Origin: Burkholderiaceae bacterium
Lineage (GTDB): Bacteria > Pseudomonadota > Gammaproteobacteria > Burkholderiales > Burkholderiaceae_B
Length of the DNA stretch: 64,000 nt
Direction of reading: 5' to 3'
NCBI GenBank assembly: GCA_004322135.1
Contig: SCSG01000013.1
Coordinates: forward strand, 107,341-171,340
The notes beneath the pieces are model-generated. The model saw only the letters and a list, made by a program, of their open reading frames with translations. It was not told the origin of the DNA and searched no databases. A program made the translations under genes and the position numbers. Numbering within the stretch: the first letter of the stretch is position 1; every line of letters starts with the position of its first letter. Positions 18,278-28,052 of the stretch are shown here, piece by piece.

Positions 18278-18898
18278 ATGAACCCCTTTGCACGCACCTT
18301 TGGCCTGTTTTTTGCCGCCGTGCTGGTTCTTAATTTCGGCAGCACTGCCCAGGCAGCCCCTTCAACTCCCTTACAAGGTAAATCCGCAATGAGCACAAGC
18401 CCCCGCGTCAAGCTTCAAACCAACTTCGGTGACATAGTGATCGAACTGAACCAGGAAAAAGCACCAAAAACGGTCGAAAACTTTCTGAGATACACAAACG
18501 AAGGTTTCTACGACGGCACTATCTTCCATCGCGTGATCAACAACTTCATGATCCAGGGCGGCGGCTTCGAAGCCGGCATGAAACAAAAGACGACCCATGA
18601 CCCCATCGAAAACGAAGCCAACAACGGCCTGAAAAACGACCGCTACACACTGGCCATGGCCCGCACCAGCGACCCGCATTCCGCCACAGCCCAATTCTTC
18701 ATCAACGTGGCCGACAACGAATTCCTGAACTTCACCGCCCCCACGTCCAGCGGCTGGGGCTACGCTGTCTTCGCCAAGGTCGTCGACGGCACCGACGTCG
18801 TCGATAAAATAAAAGTCGTAAAAACCGGCACCAAGGGCTTCCACCAAGATGTGCCGGTGGATGACGTCGTCATCGAAAAAGCGACGGTTGTTGAATAG
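18278..18898 (+). CDS. Cyclophilin-type peptidyl-prolyl isomerase
   Basis: This 206-residue protein catalyses cis-trans isomerisation of X-Pro bonds. The cyclophilin core is intact: [40 protein letters not shown] with the catalytic Arg, and [19 protein letters not shown]. From 18278 the protein has a signal peptide ([19 protein letters not shown]), so it would be periplasmic (PpiA-like). A second in-frame ATG at 18389 ([10 protein letters not shown]), preceded by AAGG, would give a complete cytoplasmic PpiB-like enzyme. The stop overlaps the proposed start of lpxH. Confidence 0.88.
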   Translation: MNPFARTFGLFFAAVLVLNFGSTAQAAPSTPLQGKSAMSTSPRVKLQTNFGDIVIELNQEKAPKTVENFLRYTNEGFYDGTIFHRVINNFMIQGGGFEAGMKQKTTHDPIENEANNGLKNDRYTLAMARTSDPHSATAQFFINVADNEFLNFTAPTSSGWGYAVFAKVVDGTDVVDKIKVVKTGTKGFHQDVPVDDVVIEKATVVE

Positions 18899-19655
18899 CA
18901 TTTCACTACCTGGCGTCGTCTGGCTGGCCTCGGACATCCACCTCGGCCCCCATACGCCAGCCACTCAGGCCGCGTTTCACGCTTTCCTGAACGAGGCCAC
19001 CCACCAGGCAAGCGCCCTGATCCTGTGTGGAGACGTTTTCGACGCGTGGATTGGGGACGACGCGGCAACCGACTCGCCGGATCCTTGGCTGCGCAGTTCG
19101 CTTGAAGAACTGCGCAAGACCGCCAGCACGATTCCCTTATGGTTGGGGCGCGGAAATCGTGATTTTCTGCTGGGTCCGCGCCTTGCAGAGTCTCTGGGCA
19201 CGCATCTGCTGCCCGAAACCACATGCCTTGCGACGGACGCAGGCAAAATACTGCTGAGCCACGGCGACGAATACTGCACGGCGGACGTAGGCTACCAGCG
19301 ATTCAGGCGCATTGTCCGCAACCCGTGGGTGCAACGCGCATTCGAGTCGCTAAGCCTGAAGCTGCGCTCACGCATAGCCGGTTACGCACGCCGGCGCAGC
19401 ATGGCGGCAAACCACCATAAAGCCGCGGAAATCATGGATGTGACGCCTCGCGCCATTGAAGACGCCTTTCGGAGCACGGGTCTGACCATAATGGTGCATG
19501 GCCATACACATCGCCCGGCCAGACACACCTTGCTGGTGGATGGGCAAACCCGCACGCGTTACGTGCTGCCCGACTGGGATTACGACCTGGCAGCCCCCCC
19601 CAGAGGGGGATGGCTGGTCATCGACCGCCAAACCATCACGCTACGCGGCGCTTAG
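18888..19655 (+). CDS. lpxH: UDP-2,3-diacylglucosamine pyrophosphatase
   Basis: This calcineurin-like metallophosphoesterase of about 255 residues makes lipid X from UDP-2,3-diacylglucosamine in lipid A synthesis, at the inner membrane. The metal motifs are [32 protein letters not shown] and VHGHTH, and the lid helices [20 protein letters not shown] match LpxH. The start is a guess: TTG at 18888 or 18891, overlapping the cyclophilin stop. No ATG exists before the first motif in this frame except one far upstream inside the cyclophilin gene. Confidence 0.88.
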   Translation: MLNSISLPGVVWLASDIHLGPHTPATQAAFHAFLNEATHQASALILCGDVFDAWIGDDAATDSPDPWLRSSLEELRKTASTIPLWLGRGNRDFLLGPRLAESLGTHLLPETTCLATDAGKILLSHGDEYCTADVGYQRFRRIVRNPWVQRAFESLSLKLRSRIAGYARRRSMAANHHKAAEIMDVTPRAIEDAFRSTGLTIMVHGHTHRPARHTLLVDGQTRTRYVLPDWDYDLAAPPRGGWLVIDRQTITLRGA

Positions 19656-20498
19656 CCATAGCCACACCAGAACGACCACGGCCAGGGCAATACGGTACCA
19701 GGCAAATGGGCGATACGTATGCCGGGAAATGAATGAGAGCAAGGCCCTGACGACCACCAGCGCCGAAAAAAACGAAACGACAAACCCGATGGCAATAGCG
19801 ATGGAAACCTCGCTCGTCAGCGTCCCACCGTTTTTATACAGGTCGTACACCGTTGCCGCCAGCATGGTTGGCATGGCCAGAAAAAACGAAAACTCGGTTG
19901 CCGTCTTGCGCTGTATGCCGGCCAGCATCCCGCTGATAATTGTGGCCCCCGAGCGCGACGTGCCTGGCACCATGGCCAGGCATTGCGCAAACCCCACTAT
20001 CAGCGCCTGCTTCCAGGTTATTTCTTCAAGCGTGCGTGCCGAAATATGCCCGGACGCGACGGCATCCGCATCGGCATCCTTCGCGAAATGCGGTTTGCGT
20101 TCGACCCACAGCATAATGACCCCGCCCACGGCCAGTGTCACGACGAAAACACCGGGGTGAACGAACAGTGCCTTGATATAGTTGATGGCCACCGCGCCAA
20201 TAACCGCGGCGGGCAAAAATGCGACGATCAGATTGCGTGTGAACTGTACTTCGCTGCGCACCCCTGTGAACGTGCCGTGCACAAGCTGCCACAACCGCTC
20301 GCGAAATACCCACATGACCGCCAGGATTGAGCCAAGCTGTATGACTATTTCAAACACCTTGGCGCTGCCGGACTGAAAGCCGATCCAGTCGCCCACCAGC
20401 AGCAGATGAGCCGTACTGGAAACAGGCAAGAATTCAGTGACCCCTTCGACCAGGCCAAGAAACAATGCCTTAATGAAAAATATAACGCTGTCAGTCAT
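19641..20498 (-). CDS. uppP: Undecaprenyl-diphosphatase
   Basis: This 285-residue inner-membrane protein recycles undecaprenyl pyrophosphate to the monophosphate carrier for peptidoglycan and O-antigen synthesis; overproduction gives bacitracin resistance (the older name is bacA). The signatures are GLVEGVTEFLPVSSTAHLLL near the N-terminus and PGTSRSGATIISGMLAGI in the middle, with about seven to eight membrane segments. It overlaps the end of lpxH by 15 bases, tail to tail. Confidence 0.93.
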   Translation of the reverse strand: MTDSVIFFIKALFLGLVEGVTEFLPVSSTAHLLLVGDWIGFQSGSAKVFEIVIQLGSILAVMWVFRERLWQLVHGTFTGVRSEVQFTRNLIVAFLPAAVIGAVAINYIKALFVHPGVFVVTLAVGGVIMLWVERKPHFAKDADADAVASGHISARTLEEITWKQALIVGFAQCLAMVPGTSRSGATIISGMLAGIQRKTATEFSFFLAMPTMLAATVYDLYKNGGTLTSEVSIAIAIGFVVSFFSALVVVRALLSFISRHTYRPFAWYRIALAVVVLVWLWLSAA

Positions 20499-20511
20499 AT
20501 CCGCTCACGAC

Positions 20512-20539
20512 AAAAAAAACCTGCTCCACAATGGGCAGG
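20512..20539 (-). terminator. Rho-independent terminator after the TerC/CBS gene
   Basis: On the minus strand CCTGC (20539-20535) and GCAGG (20524-20520) enclose a short loop with additional CC/GG pairing and are followed by eight T. It lies 35 bases beyond the stop of the TerC/CBS gene and before uppP, so it separates the two. Confidence 0.75.
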
Positions 20540-20573
20540 TACTCGGCAAACCCGTTCAGGCTGGTGCGGGGAG

Positions 20574-22160
20574 TCAGGCTTGCGCCTCTTCATCTTCGTA
20601 CTCTCCCAACGTCGCGGGAACGCGCTCGATCAGGACTGTTGCAATGCGCCGTCCGTCAAGACGCAACACTGTAAACCTATATGTCGCGTGCGGTTGTGTC
20701 AATTCGCAACTGTCGCCCGGAGCGGGCAGATGGCCAAAACGCTCCAGCAAATAGCCTGCCAACGTTGCGTAATCTTCGTCGTCGTTGACCAGACCCTCGG
20801 TATCGAGCACCTGCTCCAGATGGTGGAGGTCTGCGGCCCCGTCCACACGCCAATGGTTCTCGTCCTTGACGATAATGTCAGGAACCTCATCCTCGTCGGG
20901 AAACTCGCCGGCAATCGCTTCGAAAATATCAACGGGTGTTACCACCCCTTCAATCGTCCCGAACTCGTCGGTCACGAGCACCAGTTGTCCATGCGCGCGC
21001 TTGAGTGTCTGCATAACGCGCAAAATGCCTATTGATTCGTGCACAATGATGGGATCGCGCAGACGCGACAGGCGCACAGCGCCCTGAGTAATCAGATCGG
21101 CAATCATCTCTTTGGCGCGGCCGATGCCAATCACATCGTCCAGCGAACCACGGCACACGGGGTAAAAGCTGTGCGGCGTCTTGATGATCTGCTGCCGCAA
21201 TGTCTTGGGATCATCGTCCAGATTCACCCACGAAACATCATGTCGTGGCGTCATCACCGAGTTCAGGCTCCGATCGGCCAATGTCAGAACCCCGCTCACC
21301 ATATTGCGCTCTTCGTCGCCAAACACCTCATCCGGGGGTTCCTCGTCCATTTCTTCCTGAAGCTCAGGGTCAATGGGCGGCCGCTTGCCCAGCATGCGCA
21401 TTATCCCCTCCGCCGTGCGCTCGCGCAGCGGTATGCGGGCCTCAGCGCGGCGAACGTTGCGACGCGTCATCTGATTGACCACTTCAATCACGACCGAAAA
21501 ACCGATGGCGGCGTACAGATACCCCTTGGGCACGGCAAAGTCGAACCCTTCCGCAACCAGCGAAAAGCCTATCGTCAGCAAAAAGCAGAGACTCAGCACG
21601 ACTATCGTGGGATGGGCATTGACAAAGTGCGTCAGCGGCTTGGACGCGAACAGCATCAAAGCCATCGCCACCGTGACAGCAATCATCATGATGGAAAGAT
21701 GGTCCACCATACCAACCGAGGTAATGACCGCGTCAATGGAAAAGATGGCATCCAGAAGTACAATCTGCGTCACGATAACGCCGAAGCTGGCGTGCAGGCG
21801 CGCGCCCGAGGCACTGCGCACCCGCCCTTCCATTCGGTCATGCAGCTCAACTGTCCCTTTGAGCAGAAGGAAAAAGCCGCCGACAATAAGAATGATGTCG
21901 CGCGCCGAAAAGCCGAACGGCCCCAGAAACAGCACCGGCGTAGTCAGCTTGATCAGCCAGGACATGACGGTCAGCATCAACAGGCGCATGAGCAGCGCCA
22001 GCGACAGCCCCAGGACTCGCGCCCGGTCACGCAATTTGGCAGGCAATTTCTCTACCAGTATTGCGATGAAGATAAGGTTGTCTATGCCAAGGACAATCTC
22101 AAGAACAATAAGGGTGAGCAAACCGACCCATGCAGAAGGGTCAAGTATCCACTCCATCAA
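20574..22160 (-). CDS. TerC-family membrane protein with CBS pair and CorC domain
   Basis: This 528-residue fusion has a TerC-like membrane part in residues 1-235. Its acidic metal motifs are [15 protein letters not shown] and [24 protein letters not shown] pair follows at about 300-430 ([40 protein letters not shown]), then a CorC/HlyC transporter-associated domain near 440-520. This resembles YegH/YoaE. TerC proteins are linked to manganese export and metalation of exported enzymes; substrate and direction are not visible here. There is a 31-base gap after the suhB gene, read in the opposite order (suhB first), so they may form an operon. Confidence 0.88.
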   Translation of the reverse strand: MMEWILDPSAWVGLLTLIVLEIVLGIDNLIFIAILVEKLPAKLRDRARVLGLSLALLMRLLMLTVMSWLIKLTTPVLFLGPFGFSARDIILIVGGFFLLLKGTVELHDRMEGRVRSASGARLHASFGVIVTQIVLLDAIFSIDAVITSVGMVDHLSIMMIAVTVAMALMLFASKPLTHFVNAHPTIVVLSLCFLLTIGFSLVAEGFDFAVPKGYLYAAIGFSVVIEVVNQMTRRNVRRAEARIPLRERTAEGIMRMLGKRPPIDPELQEEMDEEPPDEVFGDEERNMVSGVLTLADRSLNSVMTPRHDVSWVNLDDDPKTLRQQIIKTPHSFYPVCRGSLDDVIGIGRAKEMIADLITQGAVRLSRLRDPIIVHESIGILRVMQTLKRAHGQLVLVTDEFGTIEGVVTPVDIFEAIAGEFPDEDEVPDIIVKDENHWRVDGAADLHHLEQVLDTEGLVNDDEDYATLAGYLLERFGHLPAPGDSCELTQPHATYRFTVLRLDGRRIATVLIERVPATLGEYEDEEAQA

Positions 22161-22191
22161 AAAACTCCGTTACAGAAAACGTGAATGGCAA

Positions 22192-22983
22192 CTACACTTG
22201 CAAGTGGGCCAACATCCGGGTAAACACCTTGGGCGTGGCGGCCAGAACATTGCCCGACTTCAGCCAAGTCTGCTCGCCATCCAGGTCGCCCACAAGCCCG
22301 CCAGCCTCCAGCACCAGCAGGCTGCCGGCGGCCACGTCCCAGGGCTGCAGGTGCGCCCCGCAGAAGCCATCGGCCCGGCCGCAGGCCACATAAGCCAAAC
22401 CCAGAACCGTGGAGCCTATGCGCCGCACGCTGGCGCATTCGGACAACATCCCCGAAAACCGGGAATGCGACGTACCGCCGCCTGCAGAACCGGGTACGTG
22501 CGCACCGATCAGCGCATCGTTGAAATGGGTCTGGCCTGAAACACGAATTCGGCGGTCATTGAGAAAGGCGCCACCCCCTCTGCTTGCCGTGAACAGCTCA
22601 TTGCGGGACGGGTCGTAAATGACGGCCTGGGTTATTTGCCCGCGATACGCCAGCGCAATGGAAACCGCATAAATGGGGAACCCATGAATGAAATTGGTGG
22701 TGCCATCAAGCGGATCGATAATCCACTGGTATTCGGTCTGGCCATTCTCAGTCTGACCGGGAGCGAAATGCTCACCCGACTCTTCACCAAGAAATCCGTG
22801 CCCCGGATACGCCGTGCGCAACACGTCAATTACAGCCTCTTCGGCAGATTGGTCAACTTCCGTAACGTAGTCCTTGGGTCCTTTGCGCGCCACGTGCACA
22901 CGCTCCAGATCCAGGCTGGCCCGGTTGATGATTGTGCCTGCGCGGCGTGCCGCCTTGATGGCGGTGTTAAGCATCGGATGCAT
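22192..22983 (-). CDS. suhB: Inositol-1-monophosphatase family (SuhB)
   Basis: This 263-residue enzyme is of the Mg-dependent IMPase family. It shows the metal site residues in FLGEESGEH and WIIDPLDGTTNFIHGFPIYAVSIAL, and the C-terminal QPWDVAAGSLLVLEAGG. In Enterobacteria SuhB also acts in rRNA antitermination complexes with Nus factors. It is divergently transcribed from trmJ, an order I associate with Bordetella-type genomes. The start at 22983 gives the standard N-terminus MHPMLNTAIKAARRAG. Confidence 0.92.
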   Translation of the reverse strand: MHPMLNTAIKAARRAGTIINRASLDLERVHVARKGPKDYVTEVDQSAEEAVIDVLRTAYPGHGFLGEESGEHFAPGQTENGQTEYQWIIDPLDGTTNFIHGFPIYAVSIALAYRGQITQAVIYDPSRNELFTASRGGGAFLNDRRIRVSGQTHFNDALIGAHVPGSAGGGTSHSRFSGMLSECASVRRIGSTVLGLAYVACGRADGFCGAHLQPWDVAAGSLLVLEAGGLVGDLDGEQTWLKSGNVLAATPKVFTRMLAHLQV

Positions 22984-23107
22984 ACAATTCCGTTAAAGAC
23001 AAGGACGCGCCAGTGTATACCACTGGTACAGCGCCAAAACGTCGCCAGCGGCACAAACCGCTTGCACGTAAACTGTTTATTTTAAATGACATAAGCGCAT
23101 TCTCTAA

Positions 23108-23911
23108 ATGACCGACATCCCGCCGCCTCAAAATGGCGTAATCTTTTCCCGCGTACGTTTCATCATGGTGCATCCGAGCCACCCAGGAAACGTTGGTTCC
23201 GCCGCGCGCGCCATCAAAACCATGGGGTTCCACGAACTGTGCCTGGTCACGCCACGCCATCCGGACATCTGCGATCTGCCCGACGCTCACGCCCTGGCGA
23301 GCGGTGCCGCGGACGTCCTGGCCTCGGCCAGGATCGTCGACTCGCTGGGAGAGGCGCTGGAATCAACCACACTGGCGTTCGCGCTCACTGCGCGCGCACG
23401 CGATCTGGGGCCTCCTCCCTGTGACATTCGCCAGGCCGCCAGCGCAAGTCGTGAACACCTGCACGCCCACCCCAACGGAAGAATCGCCATCGTGCTGGGC
23501 ACGGAAAGATCGGGCCTTACCAATGAAGACATCGAGCTGTGTCAAAGTATCTGTCACATTCCCGCCAATCCCGAATACAGTTCGCTGAATGTCGCCCAGG
23601 CGTTGCAGCTGGCCGCGTGGGAACTGCGTTATGCGCTGGCCGTGGAAGCACACCTGCCGCTAATGCCTTCCACCCGAAAATCGTCGCACTCGGCGGGTAC
23701 GGAACCCGCATCCAACGAAAAAATTCGGGCGCTGCTGACGCACTGGGAACAAGCCCTTGTGGCCGTCCACTTTCTCGATCCACGGCATCCCAAAAAGCTC
23801 ATGCCGCGCATGCATCACCTACTTCTACGCGGTACACTCAGCAACGACGAAGTCGATATGCTTCGCGGCGTGTGTACCGCCATGATCAAGACCCACCCGG
23901 CCCCCGAATGA
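23108..23911 (+). CDS. trmJ: tRNA (cytidine/uridine-2'-O)-methyltransferase, TrmJ type
   Basis: This 267-residue SPOUT methyltransferase shows IMVHPSHPGNVGSAARAIKTMGF near residue 20, the SAM-binding knot ALVLGTERSGL-like segment IAIVLGTERSGLTNEDIELC and the closing NPEYSSLNVAQALQLAAWEL. Proteobacterial TrmJ methylates position 32 of several tRNAs. The C-terminal 90 residues form the short helical extension typical of TrmJ. It is divergent from suhB with a 124-bp shared promoter region. Confidence 0.9.
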   Translation: MTDIPPPQNGVIFSRVRFIMVHPSHPGNVGSAARAIKTMGFHELCLVTPRHPDICDLPDAHALASGAADVLASARIVDSLGEALESTTLAFALTARARDLGPPPCDIRQAASASREHLHAHPNGRIAIVLGTERSGLTNEDIELCQSICHIPANPEYSSLNVAQALQLAAWELRYALAVEAHLPLMPSTRKSSHSAGTEPASNEKIRALLTHWEQALVAVHFLDPRHPKKLMPRMHHLLLRGTLSNDEVDMLRGVCTAMIKTHPAPE

Positions 23912-24323
23912 AACTACGGGACCAGACTGGTGATCGGGCGTACACGCGGCGACGGTGTTCGGTCACTTTCATCGCTCCGGCGACTGGCGGACTTATCCAC
24001 GCGGTCTGTGGACAAGCCTGCTGACAACCTGCGCGCTAGTCTGAAAATCGGCAACAAATCAACGTGTTGTCGGCAAAGTTAAAAAAATACCCAGGAAACG
24101 GACAACTTATTCACGAAAATTGTGGGAAAGCCGGGGGACAAAACGTTAGCTACTTGGAATAGCCCTTTCATAACAGTAGATTACATTACACGCGCAAAAA
24201 TACGTCGGCCACGCAACACCTGTCAGGGTCAACCCTAAAGTTAGCGTGGCGCCTGTCGTCACTATCCAGGTGGTGACACATACCGCCAAAGGCCGAGACT
24301 GTCGGCACCAAAGAGGGGCCTTG
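23912..24323. other. 412-bp gene-free stretch with DnaA-box-like sites
   Basis: No convincing gene. It contains four 9-mers close to the DnaA box TTWTNCACA, each with one mismatch: TTATCCACG (23993-24001), TTGTCCACA on the minus strand (24007-24015), TTATTCACG (24107-24115) and TTTCCCACA on the minus strand (24121-24129). An A/T-rich core with seven A in a row lies between them. It may be a DnaA-titrating or regulatory site, or chance. It also carries the promoter of the following GGDEF-EAL gene. Confidence 0.35.
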
Positions 24324-27245
24324 ATGCGACTACGACTCGCACACCTTGAAAGCCTGTACCTGCGCATGTTCATCGTAATATGCGCTGCGGTCATCCCCAC
24401 CTTTCTTGGGCTGTCCTTCTACGTTTACCTGCAGCACGACTATTTGGTCAAGGATGCAGAAGAAACCACGCTGCGTTTCACGAACCTGACGGCCCACGAC
24501 GAAGGCTGGCTGTTCAACAGCACTCAAGTCCTTCTGCAGTCCATTGCGTCCACGCCAATCATCCAGAGCAGGGAAGTGCCGGAATGCCACGAATTCCTGG
24601 CCAACCTGCTGAAAAACCAAACAACGTACGTCAATTTTGGCGTTATTGACGCCAACGGCGATGCGGTCTGTGAAGGGATCCGCAACGCGAACGCCATACA
24701 CACTAATTTTGCGGATCGAGGGTACTTCAGGCAGGCTATTGCCACAAAGGGTCCGGTAGTGGGCGAGTACCAGGTTGGCCGGCTGTCGGGACAGCAGATG
24801 ATCATGGTAGCCATGCCGCTTACGAATCCGAAGCACGAAATAAACGGCGTGCTCTACGCGGCGCTGAACCTGGACTCCATTGCCCACAACCGGCACGAAG
24901 TCCAGCTGGCTCACGACGCGCATATGGCTATCCTGGACAGGAACGGCACGGTATTGAATACCATTCCCGAAACTGCAGGAACCACAGGAACTACGTTATC
25001 CGACGCAAACATCCTTGCCCTGACGAAAGAGAAGCATCAAGGCGCGGTGATCATCACGCTGCAAGATGGCAAAAGCTGGCTGGTAAGCCACTCTTTTGCC
25101 GGCTTCGACAATGATCCGCAAGCGCTGACCGTCATCTATCGACAGCCAGTAAGTTCGCTGCTGGACGCCACCAACAGAAGCTTCTGGCTAAGCGTGCTTG
25201 CCACCATGGGGCTTGCCGCCATCGCCCTGCTGATAGGTTGGTGGGGTGTGCAAGCACTGGTGGGGCGCAATATGCGGCATTTGACTGCCGCCGCCAAACG
25301 TTACCGCGAACGCCAATTCGACACTCGCATCGAAAACGTGCTCAGCGGCACCGAATTCAAGGAAATAGGCCGCCGCTTCGATGCCATGGCCAGCGAATTG
25401 GGCAAGCAACAACTGCAATGGGCCGCCTCCATACAGCACCAGAAAGGCCGTAACCGAATTCTGCGCATGATTCTCTACAATACAAACCTGAACGACACCC
25501 TGGCAGAACTGGCCCGATTCGCCGAACAGCAAAATACCGGCACGGTGGCAAGCTTCATTTTGTCGGCATCCGATGGCAACCACATTGAATCGTGTATTGC
25601 GCCCAACCTGCCCAAGCGTTACACCAGACTTCTAATCGAATCACCCGATGGTCACGATGTTGGTTCGTGGGGCGAAGCCATGCGTGAAAAGCGCGTCGTA
25701 GTCGTTCCCGACATCAATTCGTCACCCCATTGGACCAACCACAAAGATCTGATTCCAGGCAGCGGCCTGCAGTCGTGCTGGTCGCACCCCATCGTTTCTC
25801 CTGATGAACGGGTCCTCGGCTCGCTTACTATCTTCGGCAAAGAACTTCGCGGCCCCACCCTGGAAGAACGGCAGTCCGCACAAGTGGCTGCGGGGTTGGC
25901 CGCCATCGCCATCGAGCATAGCCGCCAAAGCTACACGCTGCGCTATCAATCACGGCACGACATGTTGACCGGGCTGTACAACCGGGCATCCCTCCTGCCC
26001 AGTATTGCCCAAGCCATAAAAAATGCCTCCAGCACCCATGGACAGGTTACCGTGTTCATCGTCGACCTGAACGGCTTCAAGGAAATTAACGACACCCTTG
26101 GCCACTCCGTCGGAGACAACCTGCTCGTGCAGGTCAGCAAACGCCTATGTTCCATCGAAAGCATTCACGGCGACATCGCCCGATCGGGCGGCAATGAATT
26201 TACATTCGTGATCACCGACAACTGCCCCGTCGAGCGTATCAGGAAAATTGCCGAAGGCACGCTTGGGCTGCTCAGACAGCCCTATATTCTTGACGGCATC
26301 GAGGTTCAAATCAGTGCTAGCGCCGGCATAGCGCAATTTCCCGAATCGGGAACCGACCCCAACGCCCTGATGCTGCAGGCCGGCACAGCCATGCGTCGGG
26401 CCAAGCGCGAGGGTAGCGGCTACGTCATGCACGACGCCTCACAGGAAGACCCCGAGCCGGGACGGCTGCTCATGCTGTCACACCTGCGCAAGGCTCTTAC
26501 CGCAAACGAATTCATTCTCCATTACCAACCCAAACTCGATCTCGCCTCCGACCGGATCACTGGCTTCGAAGCACTGTTGCGTTGGCAGAACCCGACCAGC
26601 GGCCTTGTACACCCGCAAACATTCGTACCTACGCTTGAATTGAGCGACCTCATCCACCCGGTCACGCTATGGGTAATAGAAAGCGCGGTCAAGCAATGCA
26701 AACGCTGGCATGAACAGGGTCTTGACCTGGTAGTTGCGGCCAATGTATCGGCCCGCAACCTGCTTGACCTGCGGCTCCCCGAAAAAATCGAAGAGGTGCT
26801 GACCCGGCATGATCTGGCGGCCAGGTTCCTGGAAATCGAAATTACCGAGAGCTCACTTATCTCTGACCCCGATCGAAGCATGGAGGTGCTCAAGCGACTG
26901 CACGAAATCGGCATACAGATTTCCATTGACGACTTCGGTACGGGTTACTCGTCATTGGCCTACCTGCAAAAGCTGCCTGTCGATAACGTAAAAATAGACC
27001 GTTCTTTCGTGGTGGAGATCAATCAGAAAAAAGGAGGACGATCTATTGTCAGCTCAATTATTACCCTAGCCCACAACCTTGACCTGACCGTCACGGCTGA
27101 AGGCGTCGAGCACGACAGCTTGCTGAAGCTATTGCGCTACCTGGGCTGCGACTATGCTCAGGGCTACCACCTTGGCAAGCCTATGGCCGGCGATGACGTG
27201 CCGACGTGGCTACGAGCACCACATGCGCAGAAGACGGGCTCGTAG
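24324..27245 (+). CDS. Membrane cyclic-di-GMP phosphodiesterase: Cache-HAMP-GAF-GGDEF*-EAL
   Basis: This is a 973-residue protein. A membrane segment near residues 14-36, a periplasmic Cache domain to about 290 (with FADRGYFRQAIATKGPVVGEY), a second membrane segment near 300, HAMP, a GAF-like domain to about 545, GGDEF and EAL follow in order. The GGDEF motif reads GGNEF (622-626); loss of the acidic residue argues against cyclase activity. The EAL domain keeps E749 in GFEALLRW, EITES and DDFGTGYSSLAYLQ...VKIDRSFV, so phosphodiesterase activity is likely. The start follows GAGGGG at good spacing. The Cache domain implies sensing of a small extracellular ligand. Confidence 0.88.
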   Translation: MRLRLAHLESLYLRMFIVICAAVIPTFLGLSFYVYLQHDYLVKDAEETTLRFTNLTAHDEGWLFNSTQVLLQSIASTPIIQSREVPECHEFLANLLKNQTTYVNFGVIDANGDAVCEGIRNANAIHTNFADRGYFRQAIATKGPVVGEYQVGRLSGQQMIMVAMPLTNPKHEINGVLYAALNLDSIAHNRHEVQLAHDAHMAILDRNGTVLNTIPETAGTTGTTLSDANILALTKEKHQGAVIITLQDGKSWLVSHSFAGFDNDPQALTVIYRQPVSSLLDATNRSFWLSVLATMGLAAIALLIGWWGVQALVGRNMRHLTAAAKRYRERQFDTRIENVLSGTEFKEIGRRFDAMASELGKQQLQWAASIQHQKGRNRILRMILYNTNLNDTLAELARFAEQQNTGTVASFILSASDGNHIESCIAPNLPKRYTRLLIESPDGHDVGSWGEAMREKRVVVVPDINSSPHWTNHKDLIPGSGLQSCWSHPIVSPDERVLGSLTIFGKELRGPTLEERQSAQVAAGLAAIAIEHSRQSYTLRYQSRHDMLTGLYNRASLLPSIAQAIKNASSTHGQVTVFIVDLNGFKEINDTLGHSVGDNLLVQVSKRLCSIESIHGDIARSGGNEFTFVITDNCPVERIRKIAEGTLGLLRQPYILDGIEVQISASAGIAQFPESGTDPNALMLQAGTAMRRAKREGSGYVMHDASQEDPEPGRLLMLSHLRKALTANEFILHYQPKLDLASDRITGFEALLRWQNPTSGLVHPQTFVPTLELSDLIHPVTLWVIESAVKQCKRWHEQGLDLVVAANVSARNLLDLRLPEKIEEVLTRHDLAARFLEIEITESSLISDPDRSMEVLKRLHEIGIQISIDDFGTGYSSLAYLQKLPVDNVKIDRSFVVEINQKKGGRSIVSSIITLAHNLDLTVTAEGVEHDSLLKLLRYLGCDYAQGYHLGKPMAGDDVPTWLRAPHAQKTGS

Positions 27246-27335
27246 CCGCGTCAATCGGCGCAGGGCAGCCGCCAACCTGAGTCGCCCCAAACACCACAGG
27301 CCAAACCAGCGCCAGCGCCGCTGCCGCTGGCATAT

Positions 27336-28052
27336 TTACGCTACCGCGACCAGGCGATCGAGCATTTCACGGTCGTCGAGCAACGACTGGCTATCGGAAT
27401 CATGCACAATCTGGCCGCGGTCGAGCACGATGGCGCGCTTGGTAAGCCCAAGCGCCATGCGCGCATGTTGTTCAACCACAATGACGGTCATGCCACCATC
27501 GATGACCAGACGCTTTATGACTTCGAGCAGCTCTTGCACAATGATCGGTGCCAGGCCCTCCATGGGCTCATCCAGCAGCAACAGCTGGGGGTTGACCATA
27601 AGAGCACGCGCAATGGCCAGCATTTGCTGCTCGCCCCCCGAAAGCTGATTGCCCATGTTGTTGCTCCGCTCTTTCAGCCGCGGAAAGAGTCGATACACCT
27701 TTTCTATATCCCATTCACCGGGGCGAGCCACAACCGTGAGATGCTCTTCGACGGTCAGCGACGGATACATCAAACGTTCTTGTGGAACCCATCCCATCCC
27801 GTTATGAACCCGCCGGTACGTTGGCACGTGCCGGAGGTCGTGCGCACGCCACTTGACCGTACCGCGATGCAGATGAGTCAGCCCCATCATGGTCAGCAGC
27901 AAAGTTGATTTACCCACCCCGTTGCGGCCAAGGAGCGCCAGGCTGTCACCTTCGTTAAGCGTGAAGGAAATGTTCTCGAGCACTACGGATTCGCCGTACC
28001 CCGCGCTGACCTTATCCAGCGCCAGCAATTCGCCCGTCCCTTTATTATTCAT
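27336..28052 (-). CDS. livF: Branched-chain amino acid-type ABC transporter ATPase LivF
   Basis: This 238-residue ATPase has Walker A GRNGVGKST, signature LSGGEQQMLAIARAL, Walker B LLLDEPMEGLAP and the H-loop VEQH. It is one of two ATPases of a HAAT-family importer. It overlaps livG by eight bases and is the last gene of a livH-livM-livG-livF operon. Liv-type systems move amino acids but also aromatic acids, amides and urea. The nearby vanAB-like genes hint at an aromatic or related substrate, which is inference. Confidence 0.9.
   Translation of the reverse strand: MNNKGTGELLALDKVSAGYGESVVLENISFTLNEGDSLALLGRNGVGKSTLLLTMMGLTHLHRGTVKWRAHDLRHVPTYRRVHNGMGWVPQERLMYPSLTVEEHLTVVARPGEWDIEKVYRLFPRLKERSNNMGNQLSGGEQQMLAIARALMVNPQLLLLDEPMEGLAPIIVQELLEVIKRLVIDGGMTVIVVEQHARMALGLTKRAIVLDRGQIVHDSDSQSLLDDREMLDRLVAVA

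Noticed and set aside
23912..24323. Chromosomal replication origin
   Set aside because: The boxes are imperfect and few, and dnaA, dnaN, mnmG and rpmH are not near.
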